In this document: piece by piece, positions 6,320-6,511 of the stretch
Numbering within the stretch: position 1 is the stretch's first letter
Layout of the letters: every line of letters begins with the position of its first letter
Assembly (NCBI GenBank): GCA_023701085.1
Contig: JAMPXR010000147.1
Location: 1-6,511 of the forward strand
Source: Ramlibacter sp.
GTDB taxonomy: Bacteria; Pseudomonadota; Gammaproteobacteria; Burkholderiales; Burkholderiaceae_C
Length of the DNA: 6,511 bases
Direction of reading: 5' to 3'
Notes under the pieces: model-generated
The model's input: only the letters and a program-made list of their open reading frames with translations
What the model was told of the DNA's origin: nothing
Database searches by the model: none
Translations under genes and position numbers: made by a program

Positions 6320-6511
6320 ATGACCGAACTCGACAAACTGGTCCGCGACCTGGGCCACCCGGGCGTGCCCTGGGAATTCGCCGTGCTGTCGGGCTGCCTG
6401 GCCCTGGCGTTCGCCCTGTGCTGGCTGATCGGCCGGCGGCATGCGGCCGATTCGGTCTGGTTCGGCCGCGCCATCGTCGACGGCCTGCTGTTCCCGCTGC
6501 TGGCGCTGGCG
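6320..6511 (+). CDS. Membrane protein N-terminus, probable MscS-family mechanosensitive channel (cut by window edge)
   Basis: The frame is open from ATG 6320 to the right edge (64 codons), so the gene is partial. A short, charged N-terminus (MTELDKLVRDLG) leads into a hydrophobic segment (about 18-37, WEFAVLSGCLALAFALCWLI). A basic stop-transfer GRRH follows, and a second hydrophobic segment starts near 52 (VDGLLFPLLALA). Two spaced helices with a basic loop suit a polytopic inner-membrane protein. The wording around DSVWFGRAIVDGLLFP resembles, from memory, the N-termini of MscS-family proteins found beside such crotonase genes in Burkholderiales. The pore and beta domains that would prove this are outside the window. 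No Shine-Dalgarno is evident in the 28 bases after the crotonase stop. The start is chosen as the first ATG after that stop, so it is less certain than the others here. Confidence 0.6.
   Translation, partial: MTELDKLVRDLGHPGVPWEFAVLSGCLALAFALCWLIGRRHAADSVWFGRAIVDGLLFPLLALA

Noticed and set aside
5371..6474. Minus-strand open frame of 367 codons antisense to the crotonase
   Set aside because: Low-complexity His/Arg/Ala/Gln-rich shadow of a well-defined crotonase.

Overview
The window reads as a chromosomal segment of a high-GC betaproteobacterium, most likely Burkholderiales and probably Comamonadaceae or a close relative (Variovorax, Ramlibacter, Polaromonas, Acidovorax type). The grounds are strongly G/C-biased third codon positions, the gene complement and order, and a C/G-rich nested inverted repeat at about 3495-3547 of a kind I remember from Comamonadaceae intergenic regions. 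That placement rests on memory and style, not on a search. There are six protein genes, two of them cut by the window edges. I see no RNA genes, mobile elements or CRISPR arrays. Gene density is very high: the longest non-coding stretch is 94 bases.

Left part, minus strand (4496 down to 1): a four-gene cell-envelope operon read right to left. It starts with a MoxR-family AAA+ ATPase (3552-4496). Next is a DUF58 protein with two N-terminal membrane helices (2480-3457), then a TgpA-type membrane transglutaminase with an intact Cys-His-Asp triad (411-2486), then the N-terminal part of a lytic transglycosylase of the MltB family (1-410, continuing off the left edge). DUF58 and tgpA overlap by 7 bases, and tgpA and mltB abut with no gap, so these three are probably translationally coupled. 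The nested inverted repeat lies between moxR and DUF58. MoxR + DUF58 + transglutaminase is a widespread module of poorly defined biochemical function. The exported transglycosylase at its end suggests envelope or peptidoglycan maintenance here.

Right part, plus strand (4539 to 6511): a divergent set of three genes. These are a class II-type histone-deacetylase-fold amidohydrolase with all zinc and catalytic residues (4539-5492), a crotonase-fold protein resembling human ECHDC3 that lacks both classical hydratase glutamates (5521-6291), and the first 64 codons of a membrane protein, probably an MscS-family channel (6320-6511, cut by the right edge). Each gap is 28 bases, so they are probably co-transcribed. 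The two operons share a divergent intergenic region of only 42 bases (4497-4538).

Nothing here is clearly a wholly new system. The points most worth a second look are the non-canonical crotonase next to a deacetylase, the two-way-folding repeat inside the MoxR operon, and the coupling of an apparently non-lipoprotein MltB to TgpA.
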